A stretch of 64,000 nucleotides of DNA from an uncultured Eubacteriales bacterium (GTDB lineage: Bacteria; Bacillota; Clostridia; Christensenellales; Aristaeellaceae). The stretch's first letter is position 1. Each line of letters starts with the position of its first letter. A program made the translations under genes and the position numbers. This document shows, in pieces, positions 25,496 through 35,000 of this stretch. The notes under the pieces were generated by a model. That model saw only the letters and a list, made by a program, of their open reading frames with translations, was not told the DNA's origin and made no database searches. The stretch is from contig OMZP01000002.1 of NCBI GenBank assembly GCA_900315585.1, positions 44,773-108,772 of the forward strand, in the 5' to 3' direction.

Positions 25496-25912
25496 CTATT
25501 CCCCGTCGGCCTGTTCATCTTCCATGGCGCGGGCCAGGTTGCCCAGCACGCCGTTCACAAACGCGCCGGCCTTGTCGGTGGAATACTGGTTCGCCAGCTC
25601 CACGGCCTCGTTGATGATGACGCCCGCGGGCGCTTCCTTCAGCGTCAGCTCATACACCGCCAGGCGCAGGATCGCCAAATCCACGCGGGTGAGGCGCTCG
25701 ACGGTCCAGCCCCGGAGGAAGGGCGCAAGCCGCGCGTCCAGGGCCTCGGCGTTCTTCTGCACGCCCTCGGCCATGCGGTTCATGTAGTCCGCCTCGCGCT
25801 CGTTGGGCTGCACCTCCAGCAGGTTCAGCCGCGTCTCCTCGCCGCCGTCGCCGCCCATCTCCCATTCGTAGATCAGCTTCATCGCCTGGGCGCGCGCAAC
25901 ACTTCTGTCCAT
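25496..25912 (-). CDS. nusB: Transcription antitermination factor NusB
   Basis: A 138-residue helical RNA-binding protein that with NusE supports rRNA antitermination. It begins MDRSVARAQAMKLIYEWEM and contains the family blocks RVDLAILRLAVYEL and VIINEAVELANQYSTDKAGAFVNGVLGNLA. Directly coupled to xseA. Confidence 0.96.
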   Translation of the reverse strand: MDRSVARAQAMKLIYEWEMGGDGGEETRLNLLEVQPNEREADYMNRMAEGVQKNAEALDARLAPFLRGWTVERLTRVDLAILRLAVYELTLKEAPAGVIINEAVELANQYSTDKAGAFVNGVLGNLARAMEDEQADGE

Positions 25913-25947
25913 TCAATGTACCAACTTTCTATAATTTCAAAACGCAA

Positions 25948-25982
25948 CTATTGCGGTGGCGCATACACGCCGCCGCAATAGT
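25948..25982 (-). terminator. Hairpin between amaP and nusB
   Basis: ACTATTGCGGTGGCG and CGCCGCCGCAATAGT pair with one mismatch around a 5-base loop. On the minus strand it is followed by GTTGCGTTTTG, a weak T-rich tail, so it may attenuate transcription from asp23-amaP into nusB. Confidence 0.5.
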
Positions 25983-26001
25983 CACTGAATTTATGCTGCG
26001 G

Positions 26002-26931
26002 TTACTCCGCATCCGCCCCGTATTCCCCGGCTTCCTCGGCTTCCCGGGCCTTAAGGTCCGCAAGGTCCTTGGCGAACTGGGACTCATAGGGCTTTTCGAA
26101 GTCGTATTCCTCGGCTGCATCCTCCCTGGGCTCGCTGGCGGGCGCTTCAAACACGGGCGTGGGCACTTCCACGAACTCCGGCTCCTGCTCGCTCGCAGGC
26201 TCTGGTTCAGGGGTATAGGTGGGTTCAAAGACGGGCTCCGGCATGGTTTGCGGTTCCGGCGCGGGCTGCGGTTCCGGCTCAGTAACGGGCTCGTGTCTGG
26301 CATAGCTGGGCTCCGGCTCCACGGCGACGGGCGCGGCGGTGGGCAGCGCGTCCTGGCCCTTGCCGCGACGGCGGCGCAGCTTCGGCTCCGGCTGGGCGGT
26401 CACGGCGTTGATCGTGATGGACACTGCCCGCACGGCCACGCCGCAATTCGTCTCCACGAACTGGCGAATGGCCCGCTGCATGTTCATCGTGATGGTGGGC
26501 ACGTGGCTTCCGTTCACGATGGTGGCGTTGACGTTGATGCCGATGGCGTCGTCCAGGTTCTCGATGCCGATCTTCATCTCCGTGATGCCGTCGATATTGC
26601 CCACCGACTGGCGCACCATCTGCTCAATGGCGGCGATGGCAATGCGCACCTTGCCGCTGTCGCTGGAATCCACGGTAATGAAGCCGCGGTCCTGCCGCTT
26701 GGCGCGCTTGAAGATGTTCACCAGATGCGCAATGGCAATGACGGCATAGATCGCCAGCAGGGCGATGCCGATGATCTTCACCTTATTAAAGCCGATGGCA
26801 TCCACCAGCCGGTTGTAGTAATTCAGGATGAAGTCCGGCGCGATCAGGTACACGGCGAAGGCCGCCACGATCAGCAGGGACAGCAGCCAGTGAAAGAACA
26901 TCAGTATGCGCTTGCCAACAGTCATTTTCAT
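26002..26931 (-). CDS. amaP: AmaP-like alkaline shock membrane anchor protein
   Basis: A 309-residue protein with two N-terminal membrane helices (ILMFFHWLLSLLIVAAFAVYL and KIIGIALLAIYAVIAIAHL), an Asp23-related domain (about 85-190) and a Pro/Glu-rich C-terminal tail. In Staphylococcus AmaP anchors Asp23 to the membrane; asp23 lies directly upstream here. The ATG is chosen after GGTGA; an ATG four codons upstream is possible but has its ribosome site too close. Confidence 0.85.
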   Translation of the reverse strand: MKMTVGKRILMFFHWLLSLLIVAAFAVYLIAPDFILNYYNRLVDAIGFNKVKIIGIALLAIYAVIAIAHLVNIFKRAKRQDRGFITVDSSDSGKVRIAIAAIEQMVRQSVGNIDGITEMKIGIENLDDAIGINVNATIVNGSHVPTITMNMQRAIRQFVETNCGVAVRAVSITINAVTAQPEPKLRRRRGKGQDALPTAAPVAVEPEPSYARHEPVTEPEPQPAPEPQTMPEPVFEPTYTPEPEPASEQEPEFVEVPTPVFEAPASEPREDAAEEYDFEKPYESQFAKDLADLKAREAEEAGEYGADAE

Positions 26932-26973
26932 AGCAATCACCATTCCTGTGTGGTTTGATCGACGATTCTTGCG

Positions 26974-27645
26974 TTATTCGTACGTTTCGGTTTCCTCGTC
27001 GGTTTCCTGTTCTTCGTCGTCCTCGGGGTCGTCCGCGTCGAAGTCGTCTGCATCGAAATCTTCCTCGTCGCTTGCTTCCTCGGCGTCCTCCTCGGCGGGC
27101 GCTTCCTTAGCCTCTTCCTCAAAGGCGTCCGGCGCGTCCTCCGTCACGACTTCCTCCACCTCGATCACGGTGTTATCCTGCGAGGCGACGGCCTCGGCCT
27201 CTTCCTCCTCGGTCTTCTCCAGCATCTTGCGGTGCTGCTCGTCCAACTCGGCGTTGGCGCGCTGCTCGCGCTCGAAGCTGATGCCGGTCACGTGCACGTC
27301 CACGTTCTTCACGTCCAGGCCGCTCATGGTCTCGATGGCCTTCTTCACGTTCTCCTGGATGTTCCGGGCCACGTCCGGCACGGGAGAGCCGTAGTCCACC
27401 GTGATGGTGATGTCCACGGAGACGCGGTTGTCCTCCAAATCTATGCGCACGCCTTTGGTGAGGTTGCGGTTGCTCTTGCGGGAAAACATATCGGCGATTC
27501 CGGCGGAGGGCGAGATCATGCTGGCCACGCCGTCCACCTCGGTGGCCGCAAGCCCTGCGATGGTCGCGACAACTTCCGTGGCGAAGGAGACCGTGCCGTT
27601 GGGGTTATCGTTCAGCTTGACATCGGAAGGATAATTATCGCTCAT
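26974..27645 (-). CDS. asp23: Asp23/Gls24 family envelope stress protein
   Basis: A 223-residue protein. Residues 15-125 are the Asp23 domain (GTVSFATEVVATIAGLAATEVDGV and VPDVARNIQENVKKAIETMSGLDVKNVDVHVTGI). The last 80 residues are an extremely acidic tail of Asp/Glu repeats (EEDFDADDFDADDPEDDEEQ). Family members form membrane-associated filaments linked to cell-envelope stress. It heads the long nusB-to-recN operon, just after a strong promoter and AAGGAGG. Confidence 0.9.
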   Translation of the reverse strand: MSDNYPSDVKLNDNPNGTVSFATEVVATIAGLAATEVDGVASMISPSAGIADMFSRKSNRNLTKGVRIDLEDNRVSVDITITVDYGSPVPDVARNIQENVKKAIETMSGLDVKNVDVHVTGISFEREQRANAELDEQHRKMLEKTEEEEAEAVASQDNTVIEVEEVVTEDAPDAFEEEAKEAPAEEDAEEASDEEDFDADDFDADDPEDDEEQETDEETETYE

Positions 27646-27671
27646 GGTGCATACCTCCTTATACAGAATCT

Positions 27672-27700
27672 ATTATAGCAGAAAAAGCGCGATTGCGCAA
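27672..27700 (-). promoter_or_regulatory. Promoter for the asp23-to-recN operon
   Basis: On the minus strand TTGCGC, 17 bases, TATAAT, then AAGGAGGT ahead of asp23. It separates this operon from the spoIIIA operon. Confidence 0.75.
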
Positions 27701-27710
27701 ACACTTTCCG

Positions 27711-28199
27711 TTATTTTACCGGAATGATTTTCACATTTCCGCCGGTAAGGCCCGTTTCGCGCATCACAAGCTCCAAAATCACCGCCGATTCCTGCTGGGT
27801 GACGCTCTCCTGGCGCAGCAGGACGTTGCAGGACCGCTCGCCCACGCTCACCACCGCGTCCGCAAATCCCCGCCCCTGGAGGATGCCCTCAAGGGTCAGC
27901 TCCTGCTCGGCGCGTTCGATGAGGCTCATAAGCTGGGCCTGGGCCTGGCGGACGGTCTGTGCGTCGGTTTTGTCGCCGTGGACGATGTCGTTCAGCTGGG
28001 CCTCCTGGCGGGCGCGCAGCTGCTCCCGCTCCAGACGGAATTGGTCGAGGGGGTCCACGGCCTCCATCCGGGCCGCAGGCTCGGCTTGGACAGTGCTTTC
28101 GACATGATGCATCGCGAGCTTCCAGGTGATCGCCGCGTCCAGTGCCAGCAGCATCACAAGCGCAAGGCAGAGGACGGTCCATTTCTTTGACTTGCTCAT
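27711..28199 (-). CDS. spoIIIAH: Stage III sporulation protein AH
   Basis: A 162-residue mother-cell membrane protein; one N-terminal helix (WTVLCLALVMLLALDAAITW) and an extracellular YscJ/FliF-like domain (about 70-162, ending VKIIPVK). SpoIIIAH pairs across the engulfing membranes with forespore SpoIIQ in the feeding-tube channel. Last gene of spoIIIA. Shorter than the Bacillus protein (218). Confidence 0.92.
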   Translation of the reverse strand: MSKSKKWTVLCLALVMLLALDAAITWKLAMHHVESTVQAEPAARMEAVDPLDQFRLEREQLRARQEAQLNDIVHGDKTDAQTVRQAQAQLMSLIERAEQELTLEGILQGRGFADAVVSVGERSCNVLLRQESVTQQESAVILELVMRETGLTGGNVKIIPVK

Positions 28200-28202
28200 C
28201 CC

Positions 28203-28559
28203 TCACCCTCCCCTTCCGCCGGCAAAGATGATCTCCACCCGCGCCGCGTCAATCTCCAGCAGCGTGGTGACCGCGTTTTCCAGGTTCAGAAAGGTCAAGA
28301 CATTCTCCTTCCCCGAAGAGACGATCACCGCGCCGGTGACGCCGCCCTCCCCGTCCTCGTTCACCATGACCTCGACTTCTCCCGCGCCGTCCACCCGGGA
28401 GAGGATGCGGGCCAGCCGCGCTTCCAGCTCCGTGTGTCCGGATGCCTGCTTCGTCCCGTTCCCCAGCAAAAGCAGGGCCAGCAGCGCCGCCAGGGCCAGC
28501 AGCGCCAGCACCTCCGCCCCCTTCGCGGCGCGCAATCGTTCCCACAGAGCTCTTGCCAT
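28203..28559 (-). CDS. spoIIIAG: Stage III sporulation protein AG
   Basis: A 118-residue protein with one membrane helix (VLALLALAALLALLLLG) and a ring-building domain (VDGAGEVEVMVNEDGEGG, TFLNLENAVTTLLEIDAARVEIIFAGG). SpoIIIAG forms the large oligomeric ring of the channel. About half the Bacillus length because the beta-insertion region is reduced. Three bases separate it from spoIIIAH. Confidence 0.9.
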   Translation of the reverse strand: MARALWERLRAAKGAEVLALLALAALLALLLLGNGTKQASGHTELEARLARILSRVDGAGEVEVMVNEDGEGGVTGAVIVSSGKENVLTFLNLENAVTTLLEIDAARVEIIFAGGRGG

Positions 28560-28586
28560 GGCGGTCCGTTCCTTCGTTTTCTTGCA

Positions 28587-28757
28587 TTACATCCCCATGA
28601 GCCTCATTATCAGCTTCACCGCCCCGGTGGCCACGGCCACGGCGCAGAGCGAACGAAAGGCGAAGGCCCCGCGCTGGTCGCCCAGCAGAAGGTCCATGGC
28701 CGCGGCGGCGGCGCACACGGCAAAGAGGCTTTGCGCGGCCTCGGAAAATGCGTTCAT
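28587..28757 (-). CDS. spoIIIAF: Minimal SpoIIIAF-like protein (56 residues)
   Basis: A small gene between spoIIIAE and spoIIIAG where spoIIIAF belongs. It starts with ATG five bases after GGGAGG, one base past the spoIIIAE stop. The product is two membrane helices (FAVCAAAAAMDLLLG and SLCAVAVATGAVKLIMRLMG) and then a stop. MDLLLG-DQRG-FRSL matches the N-terminal membrane part of SpoIIIAF (there IDMLLP...), but the roughly 140-residue soluble domain is missing. I see no frameshifted continuation: the AG gene begins 27 bases later. Confidence 0.75.
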   Translation of the reverse strand: MNAFSEAAQSLFAVCAAAAAMDLLLGDQRGAFAFRSLCAVAVATGAVKLIMRLMGM

Positions 28758-28758
28758 T

Positions 28759-29799
28759 TCAGCCTCCCGTCAGCGACAGGCACGCGCCCAGCAGCAGCAC
28801 CGCCAGCAGCGTCCCGGAGACGCAGATCGCCAGCAGCAGCTTGTGGAGCGCGCCGTAGCTCGCGATGATCCGGGCAACGCCCGCGTCCGCCACCGGCTCC
28901 AGCACCGCCGCGGCCAGTTTTAATGAGAGCGTGGAGACCGCGAGCCTGAGGATGGGCGCGAGGGTGGAGCCAACCGCGGCCACCATGCCCGCCACGCCCG
29001 CCAGGTTCCGCACCGACAGCGCGCTGGCGAGGAGCGCCCCGGCGGAGTCGGAGACCTCGCCGCCCACGATGGGTATCATCGAGCGCAGGGCCCGCTGGAT
29101 CGCCCGGACTGACACGGCGTCCTGCCCGCGCACCAGAAGCCCCTGCAGCGCCATCAGGCCGACGAAGCCGGAGAGCAGCAGGCCCAGGCCCCAGCCCAGC
29201 CACCGCGTCACTGTGGAAAACAGGCGGTTCAGTTGAAACCGATCGGACAGGTTGGCCGAGGCCGCCAACGCCGCGGCCACGCCGCACATCGGAAGCGCCC
29301 CGTCCAGCAGCAGCCCTTCGATCAGGTTCGCGCACAGCGCCGTGGAGGGCGTGAGCACAGTCGCCCGCTCCGCCGCGCCGGTCAGCGTCAGCGCGGTGAC
29401 CAGCACCGGCGAGGCCGCGTTCACCAGCTTCACCGTGGCTTGAAGCGCGCTTTGACAGACGCTCTGCGCCTGGAGGTACCGCCCCATCAGCAGAACCGCG
29501 CAGCTCACCCGGCAGAGCAGCACCATCATCCCGCCCGTGTCCCCCAGCACGGTCTTCAGCAAAAGTCCCGCCAGCACCGGCGCGGCCATGGCCTTCAGCA
29601 CCTCCAGCAGGCCGTCCTTCACGGAAATGCCCAGGTGCTGAACGGCCTGGCGGATCGCGTCCGCGTCCAGGGTAAACTGTCCTGACATCAATCCCTCCGC
29701 GACGGAGCGCACGTCGAAGCCCGCCTGCTGGGAGAGGGAGGTTAGGTCCAGGTCTGCTGCCTCCACCGCCGAAGCTGAGCAAGCGAGCAGTATCAGCAT
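28759..29799 (-). CDS. spoIIIAE: Stage III sporulation protein AE
   Basis: A 346-residue polytopic membrane protein with a signal sequence (MLILLACSASAVEA) and about eight helices. SpoIIIAE is a core membrane component of the A-Q channel. The ATG shares one base with the spoIIIAD stop (TGATG); a GTG just before it is an alternative. The same frame runs open far upstream through AD, AC and AB, but that stretch is not coding. Confidence 0.93.
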   Translation of the reverse strand: MLILLACSASAVEAADLDLTSLSQQAGFDVRSVAEGLMSGQFTLDADAIRQAVQHLGISVKDGLLEVLKAMAAPVLAGLLLKTVLGDTGGMMVLLCRVSCAVLLMGRYLQAQSVCQSALQATVKLVNAASPVLVTALTLTGAAERATVLTPSTALCANLIEGLLLDGALPMCGVAAALAASANLSDRFQLNRLFSTVTRWLGWGLGLLLSGFVGLMALQGLLVRGQDAVSVRAIQRALRSMIPIVGGEVSDSAGALLASALSVRNLAGVAGMVAAVGSTLAPILRLAVSTLSLKLAAAVLEPVADAGVARIIASYGALHKLLLAICVSGTLLAVLLLGACLSLTGG

Positions 29800-30185
29800 C
29801 ACCAGGGCAGCGACACGCCAAGCAAGCTGGCGAGCTCCGCGAGCATCGGCGCGCACAGGCCCAGCATGGCCACCCGCGAGGCCAGCGACACCCGCCCTGC
29901 CAGCGCGCTCTCCCCGGCGTCCATACAGAGTTGGGAGCCCAGCTCCGCGACGATGGCGATGCCCGCGCCCTTGACGACCGTCGAGGTCAGGTCTCCCTCC
30001 GTCGCCAGCAGCCGCTTCAACGCCTCCATCCAGCCCGACGCGTCGCCCGCCGCGCCGAAAGCCAGGGCCAGGGCCGTCAACCCCGCCGCCAGGGAGATCG
30101 CCGTGGCCAGCTCCGGGCGCTGGACACGAATGGCCGAGCAGATCATCGAGACCGCCACGCACAGCGCCGTCACCTTCAATATCAC
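29799..30185 (-). CDS. spoIIIAD: Stage III sporulation protein AD
   Basis: A 128-residue membrane protein with SpoIIIAC/AD-type repeats (ILKVTALCVAVSMICSAIRVQRPELATAISLAAGL) and four likely helices. Typical length. Located 15 bases after spoIIIAC and coupled to spoIIIAE. Confidence 0.95.
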   Translation of the reverse strand: MILKVTALCVAVSMICSAIRVQRPELATAISLAAGLTALALAFGAAGDASGWMEALKRLLATEGDLTSTVVKGAGIAIVAELGSQLCMDAGESALAGRVSLASRVAMLGLCAPMLAELASLLGVSLPW

Positions 30186-30200
30186 CCTCAGACCTCCCCG

Positions 30201-30395
30201 CTACAGCGAAAAGAGGCTTCGGATGCTGGAGAAGAAGCTGGAGATCTGCCCCGCCACCATCATCAGCACTACCAGCAGCCCGGAGAGCGTCGCCAGCATG
30301 GCGATGTCGTCCCGGCCCGCCCGGGTGAGCAGCTGGCCGATGATCGTCACGATCACGCCGATCCCGGCGATCCGGAAGATGAAATCCACGTCCAT
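30201..30395 (-). CDS. spoIIIAC: Stage III sporulation protein AC
   Basis: A 64-residue two-helix membrane protein, starting MDVDFIFRIAGIGVIVTII and ending ISSFFSSIRSLFSL, full family length and clearly related to SpoIIIAD. Confidence 0.96.
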   Translation of the reverse strand: MDVDFIFRIAGIGVIVTIIGQLLTRAGRDDIAMLATLSGLLVVLMMVAGQISSFFSSIRSLFSL

Positions 30396-30404
30396 ATTGC
30401 TTCC

Positions 30405-30911
30405 TCATATCACGATCAATGCCAGCATCAGCCCGATGAGCAGCCCCAGGGACAGGTAGAGGCGGTCCGCCTCGCCGGCCTTCACCTGGGCGGCCTGCTG
30501 CTGACGGTCCAGGGCTTCGACGACTTCGGATAAGAGAAGGTCCTGTTCTTCCCGTCCTGTCTGGCCGAGGCCGTCGAAAAGCCGGGTCAAAATCTGCCTG
30601 TCGGCCTCGATGAGGCTGTCCGCGGGTCCGCCACGCCGGGTCGATTTCTTTTCGAGGCTGCGCCAGGCCTCCCCGGCACTCACGCCGCCCGACATGCCCC
30701 CGGCGATCAGCGTCAGGAGCGGGTCGTCCGCGTGCTCCAGGGCCGCCTGGACCGGCTCGAACATGCTCGTCATGTGCACGCGCAGCCGCCGCACGCCCTC
30801 TGAGAGCTGGCGAAGGGTCGCGGCCCGCCGGCGCACGCCGTCCGCCAGGGTCTTTCCGCAGAGGGCGCTGAACAGCACCAGGCACAGCGCCAGGACTATG
30901 CGCGTCTCCAT
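30405..30911 (-). CDS. spoIIIAB: Stage III sporulation protein AB
   Basis: A 168-residue protein with an N-terminal helix, a helical soluble region related to GspF-type proteins and a C-terminal membrane helix (YLSLGLLIGLMLALIVI). The ATG follows AGGAG by six bases and lies 16 bases inside the end of spoIIIAA. Normal length. Confidence 0.93.
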   Translation of the reverse strand: METRIVLALCLVLFSALCGKTLADGVRRRAATLRQLSEGVRRLRVHMTSMFEPVQAALEHADDPLLTLIAGGMSGGVSAGEAWRSLEKKSTRRGGPADSLIEADRQILTRLFDGLGQTGREEQDLLLSEVVEALDRQQQAAQVKAGEADRLYLSLGLLIGLMLALIVI

Positions 30912-31777
30912 TCGGCGCTCCTCTCGTTCAGGGATCGGATCTCGACGATGTGTCCGGGGCGCTCGCCCAGCAGCACGAGGGTCTCCAAAACCCTTGTGGT
31001 GACGATCTCCCGGATCCATCGCCGCTGCGCCGCCTCCCCGAGGCTTCTGCCGTGGGCCGAGGCGACCACCGCCACCCCGCATCGCGCCGCGTCGGCCAGG
31101 GCTTCGGCGTCCGCCTCGCCGCCGATCTCGTCGGCCACGATCACGTCCGGGGCCATGGTTCTTATCAGCTGCCGGATGGCACGGGGTCGTGGACAGCCGT
31201 CGGCCACGTCGGTCCGGGGGCCCACGTCCAGCGTCGGCACGCCCATGTGACAGGCGGCCAGCTCGTGCCGCTCGTCGGCAATCCCCACCCTCAAGCCCCC
31301 TTCGGACAGCTGCCTGGCCGCGTCCCGAAGCAGCGTGGTCTTGCCCAGCCCCGGCGGGGACACGATCAGCAGCGAGTGCAGCCCGTCCTTCGACGCGATC
31401 AACCCCATCAGCCCGTCGACGCAGCCGGGAACGGCGCGGGCGATGCGCACGCACACCGAGCCCACGTCCGTAAGCCGGGTCCCGTCTCCGGCGAATCGCC
31501 CGCACACGCCCACCCGGCTGCCGTCCGCCATCGTGAAGAAGCCCCGGGCCAGCTCCGTTTCCCGGGCGTAGAAGCTGTGGTCCATCAGCGCGGAGGTGAT
31601 CTCCCGGAGCCGACGGGCTTCGATGGGTGCCCCTGCCAGCGTATCCGTGCCGTCAAAGACGATCTGGGTGGGGCGGTTTACGCGCAGGCGTATCTCCGTT
31701 ACTTCTTCCCGGCGCGTGGCCAGCGCCGCAGCGGCCTCCTCCGGGAGCAGCTTCATCAGGCGGTCCACCGTGTCCAT
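30896..31777 (-). CDS. spoIIIAA: Stage III sporulation protein AA (secretion-type ATPase)
   Basis: A 293-residue ATPase related to type II/IV secretion ATPases, thought to drive assembly of the SpoIIIA-SpoIIQ channel. Walker A is SPPGLGKTTLLRD, Walker B-like VIVADEIGGEADAEAL. First gene of the eight-gene operon; GAGGGG lies just before the ATG. Confidence 0.95.
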   Translation of the reverse strand: MDTVDRLMKLLPEEAAAALATRREEVTEIRLRVNRPTQIVFDGTDTLAGAPIEARRLREITSALMDHSFYARETELARGFFTMADGSRVGVCGRFAGDGTRLTDVGSVCVRIARAVPGCVDGLMGLIASKDGLHSLLIVSPPGLGKTTLLRDAARQLSEGGLRVGIADERHELAACHMGVPTLDVGPRTDVADGCPRPRAIRQLIRTMAPDVIVADEIGGEADAEALADAARCGVAVVASAHGRSLGEAAQRRWIREIVTTRVLETLVLLGERPGHIVEIRSLNERSAEWRRA

Positions 31778-31801
31778 CCCCTCGCCCCCTCTCAGGGAAT
31801 A

Positions 31802-31831
31802 ATCCTATGGCAGAACCACCCACTCCATGAC
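31802..31831 (-). promoter_or_regulatory. Possible sigma E-type promoter for spoIIIA
   Basis: On the minus strand GTCATGG, 15 bases, CATAGGAT, ending 25 bases before spoIIIAA. spoIIIA is sigma E-dependent in Bacillus; the fit to consensus here is partial. Confidence 0.35.
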
Positions 31832-31868
31832 CGCGCTGGCGAAATTTCCCAATCTTGGGCCGTTGAAT

Positions 31869-31897
31869 TGACATTCCCTTCGAAATGTGTCAAAATA
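31869..31897 (+). promoter_or_regulatory. Possible promoter for the large surface protein
   Basis: Perfect TTGACA, 17 bases, CAAAAT. A second TTGACA faces it on the other strand (TGTCAA at 31889), forming a 6-bp inverted repeat. The leader to the ATG is about 100 bases. Confidence 0.45.
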
Positions 31898-32000
31898 TAT
31901 GTAAGTTTTCAGCCGGAGGATTCCCGCTTTCACTCAATGCCGGGAACCAACCGATACCGGCTCACGTCTAAACCATAACCAACTTTAGGAGGGTATCGTT

Positions 32001-35000
32001 ATGAAGAGAACAGGTGCGCTTCTGCTGATGCTCGCGCTGTGCCTGCTCCTCCTGGGCGTCGCCTCGGCAGAGGCCGGCCCCGTCGGGAAGAGCGGCACCA
32101 TCGCCGCCTATGTGGACGGCGACGGGCATCTCTACCTCACCGGCCGGGCCTCGGCCATCAACACGGCCCGCGCCGACAGCGTCGTTTCGGCGGACGCCTA
32201 TCGGGTGCTGTATTTCAGCGCCGATGCCGCCACCGGCGTCAAGGACCTTTACATGATCGATCTGGCCAGCTTCAAGGAGACGCTTCTGGCGAAGGATGTT
32301 CACGACGCCGCGCTGTTCGACGAGGACACCGCCTATTTCGTCGCCAACGCAAGCCGCGAAAACCTGATGCGGCTGGATCTGAATACCAAGGCATCCTCCG
32401 TCGCGACCACCGCCGTGGAGCCCATCGACCGGCTGTACGTGTCCGCTGAGGGCCTGGTGATCGAGCTGGTGGATCAGGCCGGTCGGCTTTTGCAGGTGCA
32501 GGAGACCGGCGCCTTTGAGCCCTATACCGCCGCCATCCCCCGCTCTGGGGAGATCGCCTATGGCTATGAGGTCTACCTCACTGACGAGGGCGACCTCTAC
32601 CTGCGCAACGACTTCAACTATTCCTCGGAGTTCCTGGACGGCGACGTTCTGGCCTACGCCGTGCTGAAGAACAACATCTATTACCTCTCCCATTCCGGCA
32701 CTGCCGTGCGCCTGATGGAGTATGACACCGCAGCCCAGCAGGGCGACGTGATCCTGACCCCGGAGGTGCCCGTGGAGAGCCAGCTGACCGCCAGCGCGAA
32801 CACGCTGTTCATGCTGGGCAGCGACGGCAGCATCTACACCGTAGACATTGCCAAGGGCACGATGGCCCTCTACAAGAAGATCGACGTGAAGAGCTACGCC
32901 ATGCCCAGCGGACTGGTCGCCACCGGCCTTCGCATCGAGGCCATGAGCGGCCAGCTGAACGTCTACGCGAAGGTGGAGGAAAAGGCCGCCAAGCCGGACT
33001 TCTCCTTCATCGAGTTCGGCACCGAGACCGAGGTGGCCGACGAGCGGCTTCGCCTGGTGGAGAAGCTGACCCTCGCCGGCGAGACCACGGCCTGGGACGA
33101 GCTCAAGCCCGTGGAGCAGTACACCACCCTCGCCCGCGGCTCCCGCGGCGACGCCGTGCGTGCCATCCAGCAGCCGCTGTACGACAAGGGCTACTACGAC
33201 TACCACGTGGACGGCATCTACGGCTGGCGCACGGAGCTGGCGGTGCAGATGCTGCAGGACGACCTGGGCCTCACCGTGAACGGCGTGGCCGACGCGAACC
33301 TGCAGCGCACCATCCTCTCCGGCATCTCCGCCTACGATCCCTACAGGGAGCTGGCTCGGGGCAAGCGCGGCATGCGCGTCACCAAGATGCAGGAGCACCT
33401 GCGCGACCTGGGCTACCTGGCCGACGCCGCCGACGGCATCTTCGGGCCCCGCACCCAGAAGGCCGTGCAGCTGTTCCAGAAGGAGAACGGCATCGCCGTG
33501 AACGACCGGGCCACCGCCGAGACGCTGCGTCTCCTGTATTCCGATCGTGCGAACCGCTGCTCCAGCTTCATCGACCTGTATCCCGGCGACACTGGCTATC
33601 GCGTGCGCGAGCTGAACAACCGGCTGCGCGACCTCTACTATCTGGAGAGCAGCGTGGGCAGCCGCTACACCTCCGAGACCACCTCGGCGGTGCGCGTTTT
33701 CCAGCGCACGGCGGGCCTGCGGGAGACCGGCCAGGCCACCGTGCCAGTGCTGAAGGCCCTGTTTGCCGACGGCGCGCCGGAGGTGCCCGGCTTCATCAGC
33801 CTGCGCCGCGGCGACGAGAACAGCCGCGTGGAGCGCCTGCAGCGCCGCCTGGCTGAGCTGGGCTACTATGACGGCAAGATCACCGGCTACTTCGGCAAGT
33901 CCACCAAGGAAGCCGTGCAGCTGTTCCAGAACAAGGTCGGCCTGAAGCCCACCGGCGTGGCCACCGTGAAAACCCAGCAGCTGCTGTTTGCCTCCGACGC
34001 GCCCATCTACGTGCCGCCGACGGTGATCGGCGCGCCCGTGATCACGCTGGACTACTTCGACCACATGGACGGCAGCACCTACTGCGTGACCGACACCAGC
34101 TCCGCCAACGGCTACATCACCTTCAACTGGTTCGCCGAGGGCCAGGTGGCGGAGTACAACGTGCTGATCATCGACGCCAACGGCAACGTGTACCTGAACA
34201 ACCGCACCATGCTGAACCAGACCGGCGTGTCCGTGTCCACCCTGGCGGAGGGTCTGACCTACACCATCGAGATCACCGCCTATCCGGCGGACGGCGACGT
34301 GAGCCACATCACCGCCAACGCGGCCACCTTCCGGCGCGTGGTGATCCCCGTGACGCCCGAGATCGGCACCATCGGCAATCCCGAAATCAGCATCGACGAC
34401 GTGGCCCGCGTCGAGGGCGGCATCCACTATGTGCAGCCCGGCAACATCGTCTTCCATTGGAAGGCCGAGGGCGACGTGTCCGGTTACTACTGGGAGATCC
34501 GCGACGAGAGCGACAACGTGATTCTCAAGACCAACACCACCGACGAGGGCACCACCGTCGCCACCAGCACCATCAACCAGGGCGAGCAGTACACCATCTT
34601 CGTGTACGCGATCCCGAAGAACGGCACCATCGACAACGCCCGCGTGAAGTTCCTGCGGTTCGCGCTGCCCGTGGTGGAGCTGCCGAGCCCCGACCCGACG
34701 CCGGAGCCGACGCCCACCCCCACGCCCGAACCCACCCTGGAGCCCACACCGGAGCCGACGGCGGAACCCACGCCCGAGCCCGCACCCACTGAGACCGCGG
34801 CTCCCGGCGCGGAGAACACCGAAGCGCCCGCCGAGCAGCCCGCTGATCCCGCGCCTCAGGAGCCCCAGACGGACAACGCGCCCGCCTCGAACGAGCAGGC
34901 CGAACAGCCCGCTGAACAGCCTGTGGAGCAGCCCGCGGAACAGCCTGTGGAGCAGCCGGTGGAGCAGCAGTTGGAACAGCCCGCGGAACAGCCGGTAGAG

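Noticed and set aside
28759..30885. One continuous 708-residue frame suggesting a fusion of spoIIIAB to spoIIIAE
   Set aside because: The upstream part is out of frame with AB, AC and AD, which are intact genes with their own starts; only the last 346 residues are SpoIIIAE.
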